64,000 bases of DNA from an uncultured Rhodospirillaceae bacterium (GCA_937927415.1 CALBDS010000042.1:1-64000); one strand, 5' to 3'. Numbered from the stretch's first letter, positions 43,538 through 56,383 are shown. Notes: generated by a model from the sequence alone, not told the origin. Made by a program: numbers and translations.

Positions 43538-43716
43538 CGATGGATTCCATCTCTGGATTTCGAGGTTTATACCTCCGGCCATATGGCACTTCGGTTGCGT
43601 GCGGACAAGTTTCTCGGGCATAACCGGCCTTATGCGGGCCGCAGTGCGTGAAATGCAGTTGCGTTTGTCGGGCCGCTTGGCTATAAACCGCGCTCGTTTT
43701 GTTGGGAACCTCGGCC

Positions 43717-43941
43717 ATGAAGAAAGACATTCATCCGGATTATCACGAGATCACCGTCGTCATGACCGACGGCTCCTCGTTCACCACCCGGAGCACCATG
43801 GGCAAGGCGGGTGATACGCTGCGCCTCGACATCGACCCGAAGTCGCACCCGGCCTGGACCGGCGTGCAGAAGCTGTTGGACACCGGCGGTCAGATCGCCA
43901 AGTTCAACAAACGCTTCGGAAGCTTCGGCCTCAAGAAGTAA
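43717..43941 (+). CDS. rpmE: 50S ribosomal protein L31
   Basis: 74-aa L31 without cysteines, so the zinc-free form usual in alphaproteobacteria. It begins [19 protein letters not shown] and has [13 protein letters not shown]. Start chosen by family N-terminus. A strong terminator follows 23 bp after the stop. Confidence 0.95.
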   Translation: MKKDIHPDYHEITVVMTDGSSFTTRSTMGKAGDTLRLDIDPKSHPAWTGVQKLLDTGGQIAKFNKRFGSFGLKK

Positions 43942-43964
43942 GCTTTCGGAATCGAACGCTGCGA

Positions 43965-43994
43965 AAAAGGGCGCCTGCATGCAGGCGCCCTTTT
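43965..43994 (+). terminator. rpmE terminator
   Basis: AAAAGGGCGCCTGC-AT-GCAGGCGCCCTTTT: a 14-bp perfect stem with flanking A and T runs, so it may work in both directions and also serve convergent rcdA. Confidence 0.9.
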
Positions 43995-44047
43995 CGTTTT
44001 CCGATGATGCGGATTCGCGTCCCACACCGGAAGCGCAAACGCGCCCG

Positions 44048-44455
44048 CTATTGCAGCTTTCCGTAAACTTCAATCATTTGGTTGTCCAACCGCGACACCC
44101 GCATGTAAAGGCGGTGGCTGCGTTCCAATAAGCTGCGCAGCCCCTGCGGCAAGGCATCGTTTTCCGGCCCGGACGGGTCGCTGCAGATCTCCCCACCCGA
44201 CAGGGAATAGTCGCCGTTGGCCGCCTGCTCCGGGGTCAGTTCCCCGGCATGGACCGCCTTTTGCGCCAGAAGCCACGCCATGACCTGGGTCAGGCGGCTG
44301 GTCACCCGCATGCTTTCGTAGCTGACTTGCAGACGGACATGGGGGGGCAGCTTGCGGTGATCGACGGCTTCCTGAAACGCGATATAGTTGCGTGCTTCGA
44401 TCAGAAGCGCCATCGTTTCATCGTATGGCCCGTTGAAGAACGTTGCATTCACCAT
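44048..44455 (-). CDS. rcdA: DUF1465 / RcdA-like regulator of CtrA degradation
   Basis: 135-aa three-helix DUF1465 protein. RcdA in Caulobacter is an adaptor that helps ClpXP degrade CtrA and other cell-cycle proteins. Matching segments are YESMRVTSRLTQVMAWLLAQKAVHAGELT (split over about 47-75) and the terminal helix RSHRLYMRVSRLDNQM. Start MVNATFFNGPYDE is chosen because upstream in-frame sequence overlaps the hsp20 leader. Convergent with rpmE, divergent from hsp20. Confidence 0.85.
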   Translation of the reverse strand: MVNATFFNGPYDETMALLIEARNYIAFQEAVDHRKLPPHVRLQVSYESMRVTSRLTQVMAWLLAQKAVHAGELTPEQAANGDYSLSGGEICSDPSGPENDALPQGLRSLLERSHRLYMRVSRLDNQMIEVYGKLQ

Positions 44456-44570
44456 GACGGCCAAGTCCTCCCACGGCCGCTTGCCCCTAGGGGAAGCGTG
44501 GCCGTAACTGATTAACAAAGTGTGATGGCCGGGCGGAGAAAAGGGCGAACAAAAAATCGCACGCCAACCC

Positions 44571-44599
44571 CTTGCAGCGAAAAAGTGCCCTTCCCAGAT
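44571..44599 (+). promoter_or_regulatory. RpoH (sigma-32)-like promoter of hsp20
   Basis: CTTG (44571-44574), an 18-base spacer, then CCCAGAT (44593-44599) fits the alphaproteobacterial RpoH pattern CTTG-N17/18-CYTATNT with two -10 mismatches. Predicted start near 44606, giving a leader of about 106 nt. Confidence 0.6.
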
Positions 44600-44605
44600 C
44601 ATGGG

Positions 44606-44711
44606 GCGTCCGGGCGGCGCCCATGGATGGGGCCGATCTGGACTGAACCGCGAGGGATCGACGATTGCCGTGATCCCCATTGCGCACTATCGCTCTTACG
44701 GAGGATATGTC
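44606..44711 (+). promoter_or_regulatory. ROSE-like RNA thermometer in the hsp20 leader
   Basis: The leader folds into successive hairpins. One is GGGATC...GATCCC (44654-44677, with an inner ACG/CGT). The last is ATCGCT...GGAGGAT (44689-44706), which buries the ribosome site GGAGG. The anti-SD strand contains TCGCT, matching the ROSE signature U(U/C)GCU. ROSE elements unfold on heating and open hsp20 translation. Folding was judged by eye. Confidence 0.65.
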
Positions 44712-45179
44712 ATGCGTACCTATGATCTGTCGCCCCTGTTCCGCTCCACCGTTGGCTTCGACCGCCTGTCCCGTCTGATCGAGCACGCTCTCAGCACGGA
44801 TGAAACGGCCAATTCCTACCCGCCGTACAACATTGAAAAGACGGGCGATGATGCGTACCGCATCACCATGGCCATTGCCGGCTTCGGGCCGGAAGACCTG
44901 GAGATGACGGCACTTCCCAATGCACTGGTTGTCACGGGTAAAGCTAAGAAGGAACAGGACGGCGGCCAATTCCTCTATCGGGGTATTGCCGGACGTGCTT
45001 TCGAACGGCGCTTCCAGCTTGCCGATTACATCAAAGTGGTGAACGCCAGTCTGGTGAACGGCCTTCTCCACATCGATCTGGTCCGGGAAATCCCCGAAGC
45101 CATGAAGCCGCGGACGATCAAGATCGAAGCCGCCGCCCCCACCCCCGTCCTGCCCCCGCAGACCCAGCAGGCGGCGTAA
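44712..45179 (+). CDS. Small heat shock protein (Hsp20/IbpA family)
   Basis: 155-aa alpha-crystallin-type holdase chaperone. N-terminus MRTYDLSPLFRSTVGFDRL is IbpA-like. The alpha-crystallin domain (about 40-130) has PPYNIEKTGDDAYRITMAIAGF (split), FLYRGIAGRAFERRF and NGLLHIDLVREIPE, and a C-terminal IxI-type motif is likely in RTIKIEA. Start has GGAGG six bases upstream, which is masked by the ROSE-like hairpin. Heat control is indicated at both promoter and RNA level. Confidence 0.93.
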   Translation: MRTYDLSPLFRSTVGFDRLSRLIEHALSTDETANSYPPYNIEKTGDDAYRITMAIAGFGPEDLEMTALPNALVVTGKAKKEQDGGQFLYRGIAGRAFERRFQLADYIKVVNASLVNGLLHIDLVREIPEAMKPRTIKIEAAAPTPVLPPQTQQAA

Positions 45180-45213
45180 CGGCGGTCATCGCGTTCCACA
45201 GACGCGCGCTGAC

Positions 45214-45262
45214 AATCACCCCTCCCCATCGGGCACCCCTCCCCGATCGGGGAGGGGTGATT
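45214..45262. terminator. Terminator with two competing left arms
   Basis: CACCCCTCCCC occurs at 45217-45227 and again at 45234-45244. Either can pair with GGGGAGGGGTG (45249-45259). The closer pairing is an 11-bp perfect stem with a GATC loop. It separates hsp20 from the convergent oxoprolinase gene; the T-run (GTTTTCTG) is weak. Confidence 0.6.
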
Positions 45263-45284
45263 CCGTTTTCTGAAGGGAAGCCCC

Positions 45285-48926
<3,642 letters not shown>

Positions 48927-49156
48927 CCCGTTGCCTCTTCCCACCCGGACCTGTGCGTAACAACCGCAAAGGAGTGTCGCCATCCGGACGCGAACGTCAA
49001 CAGAAAGACCGACTCCGCGTCGGTGATCCCCGGCGATCACGGTGAAAACAGGGTTTGACGGACAAGCAATCTGGGTGAACCCTTGTCAGCGGTCCGGCAC
49101 AACCATGAACCAAACCGGGGCCGGGCCGCATCGCGATGCAGGGAGAGCGAGACGAT

Positions 49157-50167
49157 ATGAGCGCATCCATCACCCGCCGCCGGCTGGGCGCCGGTCTGTT
49201 CACCGCCGCATTGGCGCTGGGCACCGCCACCGCTACCATCCTGGGGGCCGCCGCCGCCCGCGCCGAAACCTGGGATATGCCCACCCCCTACCCCGACAGC
49301 AACTTTCACACCCAGACAGTGCGGCAGTTCGCCGACGACGTGAAGGCGGCGACCGGCGGCACGATCACCATCACCGTCCATTCCAACGGCTCTCTCATCA
49401 AACACCCGGAAATCAAGCGCGCGGTGCAGAGCGGGCAGGCCCAACTGGGCGAGGTGCTGATTTCGTCATGGGCCAACGAGGATCCGCTCTACGGCCTCGA
49501 CTCGGTGCCGTTCCTGGCGACCGACTTCGCCGCCGCCCGCCGGCTCTACGACGTGTCGCGTCCCTATCTGGAAAAGAAGCTGGAACGCCAGCGCCTGAAG
49601 CTTCTCTATTCGATTCCCTGGCCGCCGCAGGGGTTGTACGTGAAGCAGGAAATCGACGGCGTTGACGGGCTGAAGGGGGTGAAGTTCCGCGCCTACAACC
49701 CCGCCACCACCCGAATCGCCGAGTTGGTGGGCGCCGTTCCCACCAAGATCGAAGCGGCGGAGGTGGCGCAGGCCTTCGGCACCGGCATCGTCCAGGCGAT
49801 GATCACCTCGGCGGCCACCGGGGTGGACACCAAGGCGTGGGATTTCGTCACCACCTATTACAATGTCCAGGCGTGGCTGCCCCGCAACATGGTGTTCATC
49901 AGTCAGGATGTGTGGAAGGGGCTGGACGAACCCACCCGCAAGGCGGTGGAGCAGGCCGCCGCCAAGGCCGAAGCCGCCGGCTGGGCCGGGTGGGAGGCCA
50001 AGACCGAGGAGTTGAACAAAACCCTGGCCACCAACGGCATGAAGGTACTGGCCCCCTCCCCCGCCCTGTCCGCCGGGCTGGCGCGGGTGGGCGAAACCAT
50101 GACCGCCGAATGGACCAAGGCCGCGGGGGCCGACGGTGAGGCCATCGTCAAGGCGTTCCGTCCCTGA
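49157..50167 (+). CDS. TRAP transporter solute-binding protein (DctP family)
   Basis: 336 aa with a twin-arginine-like signal (TRRRLGAGLFTAALALGTATA, split), cleaved after AARA. DctP features: TWDMPTPYPDSNFHT, GGTITITVHSNGSL, GVKFRAYNPATTRIAELVGAVPT (split; the conserved arginine usually binds a carboxylate). It captures a small organic acid in the periplasm and delivers it to the adjacent permeases. The neighbouring 5-oxoprolinase suggests 5-oxoproline or a related acid (inference). Confidence 0.88.
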   Translation: MSASITRRRLGAGLFTAALALGTATATILGAAAARAETWDMPTPYPDSNFHTQTVRQFADDVKAATGGTITITVHSNGSLIKHPEIKRAVQSGQAQLGEVLISSWANEDPLYGLDSVPFLATDFAAARRLYDVSRPYLEKKLERQRLKLLYSIPWPPQGLYVKQEIDGVDGLKGVKFRAYNPATTRIAELVGAVPTKIEAAEVAQAFGTGIVQAMITSAATGVDTKAWDFVTTYYNVQAWLPRNMVFISQDVWKGLDEPTRKAVEQAAAKAEAAGWAGWEAKTEELNKTLATNGMKVLAPSPALSAGLARVGETMTAEWTKAAGADGEAIVKAFRP

Positions 50168-50186
50168 TCCGTAGGCCGTCCTTACG

Positions 50187-50699
50187 ATGATCCGCCGTTT
50201 TCTGGATCGGCTCTACGGCACCGCCGAGGTGCTGGGGGCCGTCGCCTTCGTCGCCATCCTGCTGCCCATCGCGGGGCAGGTGGCGGTGCGTCCCTTCAAC
50301 GCCGTGGTGCCGGCGGCGGACGAATTCGCCGGCTACGCCATGGCCGCATCGCTCTTCCTGATGCTGGGTCCGGCCCTGCGCCGGGGCGCCCACATCCGGG
50401 TGGGCGTGGTGCTGGACCGGCTGCGGCCCGCCGCCCGCCGCCCGTTGGAAATCGCCTGTCTGGCCTTCGGCACCGCGCTGGCGGGCTTTTTCGCCGCCGC
50501 CTGGGTGCGGATGACCTGGGATTCCTATGATTTCGGGGATCTCAGCCAGGGGGTGCTGCCCGTGCCGCTGTGGATGCCGCAGGCGGTGATGGGGGTCGGG
50601 CTGGTGGTGCTGGTGGTGGCTCTGGCCGATGATCTCGTCAGCGTGCTGATGGGGCGCCCGGCATCCTATGATTCCGCCCCGGCGGCCAGCGAGGGGTAA
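50187..50699 (+). CDS. TRAP transporter small permease (DctQ family)
   Basis: 170 aa with four membrane helices (about 15-40, 45-65, 85-110, 130-155). The conserved segment DEFAGYAMAASLFLMLGPALRRGAHIRVGVV (split over residues 47-75) is typical of DctQ. It pairs with the large permease encoded five bases downstream. Confidence 0.88.
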   Translation: MIRRFLDRLYGTAEVLGAVAFVAILLPIAGQVAVRPFNAVVPAADEFAGYAMAASLFLMLGPALRRGAHIRVGVVLDRLRPAARRPLEIACLAFGTALAGFFAAAWVRMTWDSYDFGDLSQGVLPVPLWMPQAVMGVGLVVLVVALADDLVSVLMGRPASYDSAPAASEG

Positions 50700-50704
50700 G
50701 GATC

Positions 50705-52006
50705 ATGGATCAGACCACCGCCACCATCATCGTCGTGGCAACCATGTTCCTGCTGCTGGGGGCCGGCGTCTGGGTGGCGCTGGCTCTGGCGGGGGTCGGG
50801 TTCGTCGCCATGGCCCTGTTCACCAGCCGGCCCATCGGCATGGTGATGGCCACCAACGTCTGGGGGGCTTCCACCTCCTGGACGCTCACCGCCCTGCCGC
50901 TGTTCATCTGGATGGGCGAGATCCTGTTCCGCACCCGCATTTCCACCGACATGTTCCGCGGTCTGGCGCCGTGGGTCGGGTGGCTGCCGGGGCGGCTGCT
51001 GCACGTCAACATTCTGGGCTGCTCGATCTTCGCCGCGGTCAGCGGCTCGTCGGCGGCCACTGCCGCCACCATCGGGCGGATGACCATTCCCGAGTTGACC
51101 CGGCGGGGCTATGAGCCGTCGATGATTCTCGGCTCCCTGGCCGGGGCGGGCACGCTGGGGCTGCTGATTCCGCCGTCGCTCATCATGATCGTCTATGGGG
51201 TGGCGGCGGATGTCTCCATCGCCCGGCTGTTCATCGCCGGGGTGGTGCCGGGGATCGTGCTGACGCTGCTGTTCATGGTCTATGTCGGCGGGTGGGCGCT
51301 GCTGTTCCCCGACCGGGTGCCGCCGCGCGACCCGCCGCAGCCGTTGCGGGTCAAGCTGCGGGAAACCGCCCATCTGATCCCGGTGGTTCTGCTCATCATC
51401 GGGGTTCTGGGGTCCATCTACGCCGGGTTCGCCACCCCGACCGAGGCGGCGGGCGTGGGCGTGGTGGGGTCGCTGCTGCTGGCGCTGGCCACGGGAAGCC
51501 TGACCTGGGACAATTTCCGCGACAGTCTGCTGGGGGCGGCGCGCACGTCCTGCATGATCGCCTTCATCCTGGCGGGGGCGGCGTTCCTGACGGTGGCCAT
51601 GGGCTACACCGGCATTCCCCGCGCGCTGGCGGAATGGATCGCCGGGATGAACCTGTCGGTGGCGGCGCTGCTGGTGGTGCTGACGCTGTTCTTCGTGGTG
51701 ATGGGCTGCTTTCTTGACGGGATTTCCATGGTGGTGCTGACCACCTCGGTCATCCTGCCGCTGGTGCAGCGGGCCGGCATCGATCTGCTGTGGTTCGGGA
51801 TCTACATCGTGATTGTGGTGGAAATGGCCCAGATCACCCCGCCGGTGGGGTTCAACCTGTTCGTGCTTCAGGCGATGACCGGACGAGACATCCTCACCAT
51901 CGGCCGGGCGTCCCTGCCCTTCTTTGCGGTGATGGCGCTGATGGTGGCGCTTCTGTGGGTGTTTCCCGGTCTGGTGTCGTGGCTGCCCTCGCTGATGCTG
52001 GGGTAG
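50705..52006 (+). CDS. TRAP transporter large permease (DctM family)
   Basis: 433-aa ion-transporter-fold permease with about 12 membrane helices and two inverted halves. DctM segments: ALPLFIWMGEILF, SGSSAATAATIGRMTIPEL (split), GTLGLLIPPSLIMIVYG and FFVVMGCFLDGISMVVLT. It couples solute uptake to sodium or proton gradients. Last gene of the TRAP operon, followed by a long hairpin terminator. Confidence 0.92.
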   Translation: MDQTTATIIVVATMFLLLGAGVWVALALAGVGFVAMALFTSRPIGMVMATNVWGASTSWTLTALPLFIWMGEILFRTRISTDMFRGLAPWVGWLPGRLLHVNILGCSIFAAVSGSSAATAATIGRMTIPELTRRGYEPSMILGSLAGAGTLGLLIPPSLIMIVYGVAADVSIARLFIAGVVPGIVLTLLFMVYVGGWALLFPDRVPPRDPPQPLRVKLRETAHLIPVVLLIIGVLGSIYAGFATPTEAAGVGVVGSLLLALATGSLTWDNFRDSLLGAARTSCMIAFILAGAAFLTVAMGYTGIPRALAEWIAGMNLSVAALLVVLTLFFVVMGCFLDGISMVVLTTSVILPLVQRAGIDLLWFGIYIVIVVEMAQITPPVGFNLFVLQAMTGRDILTIGRASLPFFAVMALMVALLWVFPGLVSWLPSLMLG

Positions 52007-52014
52007 CGGCCGGG

Positions 52015-52047
52015 CCGGGACAGGGCGGGAAAACCGCCCTGTCCCGG
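52015..52047. terminator. Hairpin after the TRAP operon
   Basis: CCGGGACAGGGCGG (52015-52028), loop GAAAA, CCGCCCTGTCCCGG (52034-52047): a 14-bp perfect stem between two convergent genes. Lacks a T-run on either strand. Confidence 0.65.
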
Positions 52048-52055
52048 CACACCCT

Positions 52056-52619
52056 TTATGCCGCACGGCGTTCCATCCAGCCGGCCTGCAGCCCGTCCAG
52101 CACGGCGCCCACGGCGTTGGTGCCGTCCTCCAACGCTTCCAGCGCCAGGGAGAACTGATCGGCCGGCTCCAGCGTCAGGGAGGCGATGACCTCACCGCCG
52201 TCGATCTCGGCCACGCCGCCATAGCGGCGGGCCAGCGACCGCATGCGGCGGTTGGTGGCCTGACAGATGATGACGATGGTGCGGATCGAACGGTTGCGGG
52301 CGATGGTCAGCGCCCGGCGCACCAGCGCCGAGCCGATGCGCATCTCCTGGAAGTCCTTTTCGACGCTGACCGCCAGTTCGGCCCGGTCCGGCCAGATCAG
52401 CCGGTCGGTGCACAACTCCACGGCCCCGCGCAACACGCCCTGGTGAAAGGCGCCGAGCAGGATCGTCCGGCTCCAGTCCAGATTGCGGCAGTGGTTTTCG
52501 ATTCCATCGTCGGATACAGTGCCTGAGAAACGCGCGTGCCGGTCGGTCCGGCTGAGGCGTAACAGGTGGTCACGGTACCGGCTGATTTCCGCCGGCAGCA
52601 GCTTGCGGTAGACAGGCAT
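52056..52619 (-). CDS. GNAT-family N-acetyltransferase
   Basis: 187 aa. GNAT core with AELAVSVEKDFQEMRIGSALVRRAL (split; acetyl-CoA loop is QEMRIGSA, near the usual Q/RxxGxG/A) and IIVICQATNRRMRSLARRYGG-like helix. The N-terminus SRTDRHARFSGTVSDD is typical of a group seen fused to or near acyl-CoA synthetases, but this protein stands alone. Substrate unknown. Start ATG at 52617-52619 has GGAGC upstream. Confidence 0.8.
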   Translation of the reverse strand: MPVYRKLLPAEISRYRDHLLRLSRTDRHARFSGTVSDDGIENHCRNLDWSRTILLGAFHQGVLRGAVELCTDRLIWPDRAELAVSVEKDFQEMRIGSALVRRALTIARNRSIRTIVIICQATNRRMRSLARRYGGVAEIDGGEVIASLTLEPADQFSLALEALEDGTNAVGAVLDGLQAGWMERRAA

Positions 52620-52875
52620 ACGTTTGCTCCTGATTACGGGTGTCGGATGACACACGTCTCAGGGCGTCCATTCCCAAATGATGCCCCCGTTTGGCCGGGC
52701 GGCGTTAATGATGCGTTGCAACATAAACAGGGCGCAGACATTTGTCATCCCCGGTGCCGAAAGTTTGTGACGCATCCGTGATATCTCGGCAACAGTTGGC
52801 GCCGGCCCCGCGGGCGGCTATCGTGCCGCCGGACGGCCTGGGCCGTCCGGCAGTGACGGCGAAGCGGTACGGACC

Positions 52876-53616
52876 ATGAGCATTTGGGGCAAGATCCTGG
52901 GCGGGGCGGCGGGGTTTGCCATCGGCGGCCCGCTGGGGGCGCTGCTGGGGGCGGCCGCCGGCCATGCGGTGGACCGGATACGCGATTCCGGGGCGGAAGA
53001 ACCGGTGGACGGCACCCGCTCCATCGCCTTCACCATCGGGGTGATCGTGCTGTCGGCCAAGATGGCCAAGGCCGACGGCACCGTGAAGCGGGTGGAGGTG
53101 GACACCTTCAAGCGCCTGTTCCACGTCCCGCCGGACGAGATGGGCAACGTCGGCCGGGTGTTCGATCTGGCCCGCCGCGACAGCGCCGGGTTCGAGATCT
53201 ACGCCCGTCAGATCGCCTCCCTGTTCACCCCCCGCGACCCGGTGCTGGAAGAGTTGCTGGAAAGCCTGCTGCGCATCGCCGAGGCTGACGACGACGTGCA
53301 CGAGAACGAGGTGGCCTATCTGCGCGCCGTGGCCGCCATCTTCGGTTTCGACGAGGATGATTTCCGCCGGATCATGGCCGAACATTGCATAACCTGCGCC
53401 CGCGACGCCGATCCCTACACGGTGCTGGGGGTGACGCCCGACACCGACGATGCGGCGGTGAAGGCCGCGTACCGCCGGCTGGTGCGCGAACATCATCCCG
53501 ACCGGCTGGTGGCCCAGGGGTTGCCGCAGGAATTCATCGACATCGCCACCGACCGCATGGCGGCCGTCAACGCCGCTTATGACTCCATTCAGAAAAGCCG
53601 GCAGACGGTTCTGTAA
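52876..53616 (+). CDS. TerB- and DnaJ-domain protein (DjlA-like)
   Basis: 246 aa. A glycine-rich hydrophobic N-terminus (about 5-30) could anchor it in the membrane. A TerB-like helical domain (about 50-165) has AKMAKADGTVKRVEVDTFKRLF (split) and AEADDDVHENEVAYL, and a C-terminal J-domain (about 180-245) has YTVLGV and the HPD motif in REHHPDRLV. A DnaK co-chaperone of the DjlA type; client unknown. Confidence 0.88.
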   Translation: MSIWGKILGGAAGFAIGGPLGALLGAAAGHAVDRIRDSGAEEPVDGTRSIAFTIGVIVLSAKMAKADGTVKRVEVDTFKRLFHVPPDEMGNVGRVFDLARRDSAGFEIYARQIASLFTPRDPVLEELLESLLRIAEADDDVHENEVAYLRAVAAIFGFDEDDFRRIMAEHCITCARDADPYTVLGVTPDTDDAAVKAAYRRLVREHHPDRLVAQGLPQEFIDIATDRMAAVNAAYDSIQKSRQTVL

Positions 53617-53662
53617 CCCCTCGTCCCCGTCGCCGCCCCAAAACCGGAACAATGTTACCGCC

Positions 53663-55492
53663 ATGGCTCCTCCCGCTCCCATCGTCGCGCTGCAGGGCGT
53701 TTCCGTCACCTTCGGCGGGCGTCCGCTGTTCGAAGACCTCGATCTCGCCGTGTCCCGCGGGGACAAGGCGTGCCTCGTCGGGCGCAACGGCTCGGGCAAA
53801 TCCACGCTGATGAAGGTGCTGTCGGGGGAAATCACCGCCGACGGCGGCGAACGCTTCGTCCAGCCCGGTGCCCGCATCGCCTATCTGCCGCAGGAGCCGG
53901 ATTTCAGCCGCTACGCCACCGTTCACGATTACGTCGCCGCCGGCCTGCCCGCCCCGGAACAGGACGAGGCGCACCGGGTCGATGCGGTGCTGGACCGGCT
54001 CCAGCTTCCTGGCCACCTGTCGCCGACCACCCTGTCGGGCGGCGAGGCGCGCCGCGCCGCCTTGGCCCGCGCGCTGGTGGGCGACCCCGACGTGCTGCTG
54101 CTGGACGAGCCGACCAACCATCTGGACCTGCCGACCATCGAATGGCTGGAAGAGGAACTGGCGGCCTACCGCGGCGGGCTGCTGCTCATCAGCCACGACC
54201 GCGCGTTCCTCAACCGGCTGGCCAAACGGACCCTGTGGCTGGACCGCGGCACCATCCGCCCCAGCGACCGCCCGTTCAAGGAGTTCGAGGCCTGGCAGCA
54301 GGAGGTGTTCGAGGCCGACGAGGCCGCCGCCCACAAGCTGGACCGCAAGATCGAAGGCGAAATGAAATGGCTGCGGGAGGGGATTTCCGCCCGCCGCACC
54401 CGCAACATGGGCCGGGTCCGCGCCCTGCTGCAGCTTCGCACCGACCGGGCCGAGCGGATCAAGGGCGGCCAGCAGGCCAAGCTGGCGGTGGCCGAGGCCG
54501 AACGCAGCGGCCGCATGGTGATCGAGGCGGAAAACATCAGCAAAAGCTTCACCACGGCAGACGGCACGAAGACCATCGTCAAGGGCTTCACCACCCGCAT
54601 CCTGCGCGGCGACCGCATCGGCCTGATCGGCCCCAACGGGGCGGGCAAGACCACCTTGCTGAAGATCCTGACCGGCCAGATCGACCCCGACAGCGGCACG
54701 GTGAAGCTGGGCACCAATCTGGAAACCATCACCTTCGACCAGCGGCGCGAGGGGCTGGACCCCGACGACACCATCCGCCGCGTGCTGTGCCCCCACGGCG
54801 GCGACAAGGTGATGGTCAACGGCAATCCCCGCCACGTCGCCGGCTATATCAAGGATTTCCTGTTCGACACCCGCCAGTTGGACAGCCCCGTGAAGGCGCT
54901 GTCGGGCGGTGAGCGCAACCGGCTGCTGCTGGCGCGCATGTTCGCCCGCCCGTCCAACCTGATGATCCTCGACGAACCCACCAACGATCTGGACATGGAC
55001 ACGCTGGATCTGCTGGAGGAGGTGCTGAGCGACTATCAGGGCACGCTGCTGCTGGTCAGCCACGACCGCGACTTTCTCGACCGGCTGGTCACCTCGACCA
55101 TCGCGGTGGAGGGCGACGGGGTGGTGATGGAATACGCCGGCGGGTACAGCGATTACCTGACCCAGCGCCCGGCCCCCGAAACCGCCAAGCCTGCCGCCCC
55201 CAAGGCCAAGGCCGCCGAACCGGCCCCCGCCGCAGCGCCGAAACCGCGCGGCAAGCTGAGCTACAAGGATCAGCGGGAACTGGACGAATTGCCGGCACGG
55301 ATGGACAAGCTGGGGAAGGAGATCGCCGCCCTGGAAACCGAACTGGCCGACCCCGCCCTGTTCGGCCGCAACCCCGACCGTTTCCAGAAGGCGACCGCCG
55401 CCCTGCACGAGAAGCAGACGGCGCTGGAGACAGCGGAGGAACGCTGGCTGGAGCTTGAGTCCCTGCGCGAATCCCTGGAGGGTGGGCGGTGA
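53663..55492 (+). CDS. ABC-F ATPase, Uup type
   Basis: 609-aa cytoplasmic protein with two ABC domains and no membrane segment. First domain: GRNGSGKSTL, LSGGEARRAALARA, LLLDEPTNHLD. Second: GPNGAGKTTL, LSGGERNRLLLARM, LMILDEPTNDLD. An Ala/Pro/Lys linker (about 520-535) precedes a C-terminal coiled coil (about 545-609), the mark of Uup, which acts on ribosomes or branched DNA. Start MAPPAPIVALQGVSVTFGG is chosen. Its stop overlaps the GTG start of the next gene. Confidence 0.9.
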   Translation: MAPPAPIVALQGVSVTFGGRPLFEDLDLAVSRGDKACLVGRNGSGKSTLMKVLSGEITADGGERFVQPGARIAYLPQEPDFSRYATVHDYVAAGLPAPEQDEAHRVDAVLDRLQLPGHLSPTTLSGGEARRAALARALVGDPDVLLLDEPTNHLDLPTIEWLEEELAAYRGGLLLISHDRAFLNRLAKRTLWLDRGTIRPSDRPFKEFEAWQQEVFEADEAAAHKLDRKIEGEMKWLREGISARRTRNMGRVRALLQLRTDRAERIKGGQQAKLAVAEAERSGRMVIEAENISKSFTTADGTKTIVKGFTTRILRGDRIGLIGPNGAGKTTLLKILTGQIDPDSGTVKLGTNLETITFDQRREGLDPDDTIRRVLCPHGGDKVMVNGNPRHVAGYIKDFLFDTRQLDSPVKALSGGERNRLLLARMFARPSNLMILDEPTNDLDMDTLDLLEEVLSDYQGTLLLVSHDRDFLDRLVTSTIAVEGDGVVMEYAGGYSDYLTQRPAPETAKPAAPKAKAAEPAPAAAPKPRGKLSYKDQRELDELPARMDKLGKEIAALETELADPALFGRNPDRFQKATAALHEKQTALETAEERWLELESLRESLEGGR

Positions 55493-56367
55493 CGTTCCGC
55501 GACACGCTTCTGGTGCTGGTGGTCGTGGCGCTGTGGGGCATCAACTTCGTCTCGTCCAAGATCGGGGTGGCGAATTTTCCGCCGCTCTTCCTGATGTTCC
55601 TGCGCTTCACCCTGGTGGCGGCGGTGATGCTGCCGTTCGTGCGGGTGCCGTGGGGGCGGATGGGCGGCATCGCCGGGCTGGCGGTGATCCTGGGCGGCAT
55701 CCACTTTCCGCTGATGTTCAACGGCATCAAGGGGCTGGACGCCGCCACCACATCGGTGGTGGCGCAGTTGCAGGTGCCGTTCGCCTCGCTGCTGGCGGCG
55801 GTGTTCTTCCGCGATAAATTGGGCTGGCGGCGGGCCATCGGCATGATGGTGGCCTTTGCCGGGGTGGTCATGATCGCCGGAGAACCGCGGCTGGCCTCGT
55901 CCCTGGAGCCGCTGCTGCTGGTCATCGCGGCCAGCTTCGCCTTTGCCGCCGCCAATGTGCAGATCAAGCGGCTGGGGGCCATCGACGGGTTCACCCTGAA
56001 CGCCTGGATGGCGCTGTTCGCCGCCCCGCTGCTGCTGGTGCTGTCCCTGCTGTTCGAAGACGGGCAGTGGCACGCCGTCACCCATGCCTCGTGGCAGGGG
56101 TGGGCGGCACTCCTTTATATTGTCGTCGCGGCGACCATCATCGCCTATGGCCTGTGGTACTATCTGATCGGCCGCTACGACGTGAATCAGGCGGTGCCGT
56201 GGATGCTGCTGATCCCGGTGTTCGGGGTGCTGTCCGGCGTGGTGGTGCTGGACGAGCCGCTGACCTGGACGCTGGTCATCGGCGGTCTGCTGACCGTTGC
56301 CGGCGTCGGCGTGATCGTCATCCGCAAGCCCGCCACGGTGAACGTCAAGACCACCAGCCTGACCTGA
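55489..56367 (+). CDS. EamA-family (DMT) transporter
   Basis: 292 aa with ten membrane helices in two EamA repeats. It starts TFRDTLLVLVVVALWGINFVSSKIG (split), and the second repeat begins near 145. Close in style to O-acetylserine/cysteine exporter EamA (AIAYGLWYYLIGRYDVNQAVPW, split; PVFGVLSGVVVLDEPLT). Substrate not determinable. GTG start overlaps the uup-like stop, so the two are translationally coupled. Confidence 0.85.
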   Translation: MTFRDTLLVLVVVALWGINFVSSKIGVANFPPLFLMFLRFTLVAAVMLPFVRVPWGRMGGIAGLAVILGGIHFPLMFNGIKGLDAATTSVVAQLQVPFASLLAAVFFRDKLGWRRAIGMMVAFAGVVMIAGEPRLASSLEPLLLVIAASFAFAAANVQIKRLGAIDGFTLNAWMALFAAPLLLVLSLLFEDGQWHAVTHASWQGWAALLYIVVAATIIAYGLWYYLIGRYDVNQAVPWMLLIPVFGVLSGVVVLDEPLTWTLVIGGLLTVAGVGVIVIRKPATVNVKTTSLT

Positions 56368-56383
56368 AAACCGCCCGATCCCA

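Noticed and set aside
53567..55408. A 613-codon open frame antisense to the Uup-like ABC-F gene
   Set aside because: Same reason: no motifs, biased composition, opposite to a clear gene.
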